NCBI RefSeq assembly: GCF_026168105.1
Contig: NZ_LBMW01000010.1
Coordinates: 62,001-126,000, forward strand
Direction: 5' to 3'
Length of the DNA: 64,000 bases
From: Streptomyces hygroscopicus
Lineage (GTDB): Bacteria > Actinomycetota > Actinomycetes > Streptomycetales > Streptomycetaceae
Part shown: in pieces, positions 63,650-64,000 of the stretch
Layout: each line of letters starts with the position of its first letter
Position numbering within the stretch: position 1 is the first letter of the stretch
Made by a program: the position numbers and the translations under genes
Notes under the pieces: model-generated
The model's input: only the letters and a program-made list of their open reading frames with translations
Databases searched by the model: none
Told to the model about the DNA's origin: nothing

Positions 63650-63961
63650 CAGATCGGCTGTGGAGGACTTGCGGTTCCACCGGTTCCACCGGTTCCGCAC
63701 CGTGAGCACGCCGTCCTCGAGGCGGATACCCGCATTGGCCCAGCACAGGGCGCCCAGCGCGCCCGCCCACAGCAACGGGAACGCGACGGCCAGGTTCCCG
63801 ATCACCAGACCCGCCTTCCCGGACCCCGCCGACGTGCCCCGTCCCCTGGCCATCATGAGGCCCATGCGCAGCGCCCCGATGACGATGAGGGGTGCGCCCT
63901 TGACCAGCGGAGCCCAGACGGTCCTGCTGTCGGGCCCGACCGAGACCCACGGCGCGTCCAC
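63650..63961 (-). pseudogene. Membrane PH-like protein, N-terminal part only
   Basis: From GTG 63959-63961 the sequence reads VDAPWVSVGPDSRTVWAPLV, then KAGLVIGNLAVAFPLLWAGA and IRLEDGVLTVRNRW: two hydrophobic helices and the start of a bacterial PH-like domain. After VRNRW the code turns into Asn-Arg-Trp repeats (tandem CCGGTTCCA on the plus strand) and then into antisense of the hydrolase gene, so the C-terminal half is missing. The frame is also open up to the window end, so the true start may lie beyond 64000. Confidence 0.5.
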
Positions 63962-64000
63962 GCCAGTTCGGCCGGTGTCCTGACCTGTGCGAGGTGGTCG

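Overview
The window looks like a chromosomal segment of a Streptomyces or a close relative. GC is very high, most third codon positions are G or C, GTG starts are common, many neighbouring genes overlap by four bases (ATGA or GTGA), and the gene content is actinobacterial: Ku, a paired FluC operon, a Rv1733c-type membrane protein, an ANTAR protein, a polyprenol-dependent mannosyltransferase, and DUF6415/DUF6233 cargo genes. No rRNA, tRNA, CRISPR array, integrase or transposase was found.

Region by region. 1-8.0 kb (minus strand): two acyl-CoA synthetases (one cut by the window edge), a nitronate monooxygenase-type flavoenzyme, a phytoene-dehydrogenase-like FAD enzyme, a Ser/Thr kinase with a long C-terminal TPR array, and an MpaB-type oxygenase. 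8.2-13.6 kb: an eroded accessory island with small cargo genes typical of actinomycete integrative elements. It holds a truncated XRE repressor, an XRE/TPR regulator split into two overlapping frames, a DUF6233 gene with an internal amber codon, and a truncated MmpS-like gene, but no mobility genes. 13.6-16.9 kb: acyl-CoA dehydrogenase with a KstR-type box, a cysteine-rich DUF326 protein and NDH-2.

17.1-24.4 kb is the most coherent system. glpD and a TetR gene are divergent from an alkyl-DHAP-synthase-like flavoprotein and a lipid kinase, followed by a PTS-dependent dihydroxyacetone kinase (dhaKLM). All of these enzymes make or use DHAP, glycerol phosphate or their lipids. 24.7-31.3 kb: a frameshifted fibronectin-III gene, PadR, FadH (2,4-dienoyl-CoA reductase) under a perfect 20-bp palindrome, a second PrmC-like methyltransferase, MarR, GNAT and a quinone-reductase-like enzyme. 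32.2-37.4 kb: Rv1733c-like protein, CE7 esterase, SnoaL-like protein, serine beta-lactamase-fold hydrolase, a HutC-type GntR gene with a DasR-like site, and a methyltransferase.

37.7-43.7 kb: a short Rho paralogue whose ATPase motor is intact but whose primary RNA-binding aromatics are replaced, a D,D-carboxypeptidase, two membrane mannosyltransferases and glutaminase. 43.9-48.6 kb: a compact GntR-permease-asparaginase-aspartase operon (asparagine to aspartate to fumarate). 48.7-50.9 kb: UppP and a FluC-DUF190-FluC fluoride-export operon. 51.2-55.8 kb: SMP-30-like lactonase, two small regulators, an orphan PqqB-like protein, a large membrane protein and SseB. 56.0-61 kb: a decayed isochorismatase gene with a 15-bp minisatellite, an exported phosphoesterase with a possible PHO box, and efeO-efeB. 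61.2 kb to the end: Ku, ANTAR protein, dienelactone-hydrolase-like protein and a truncated membrane gene.

All functions are inferred from sequence patterns read by eye; no database search was run.
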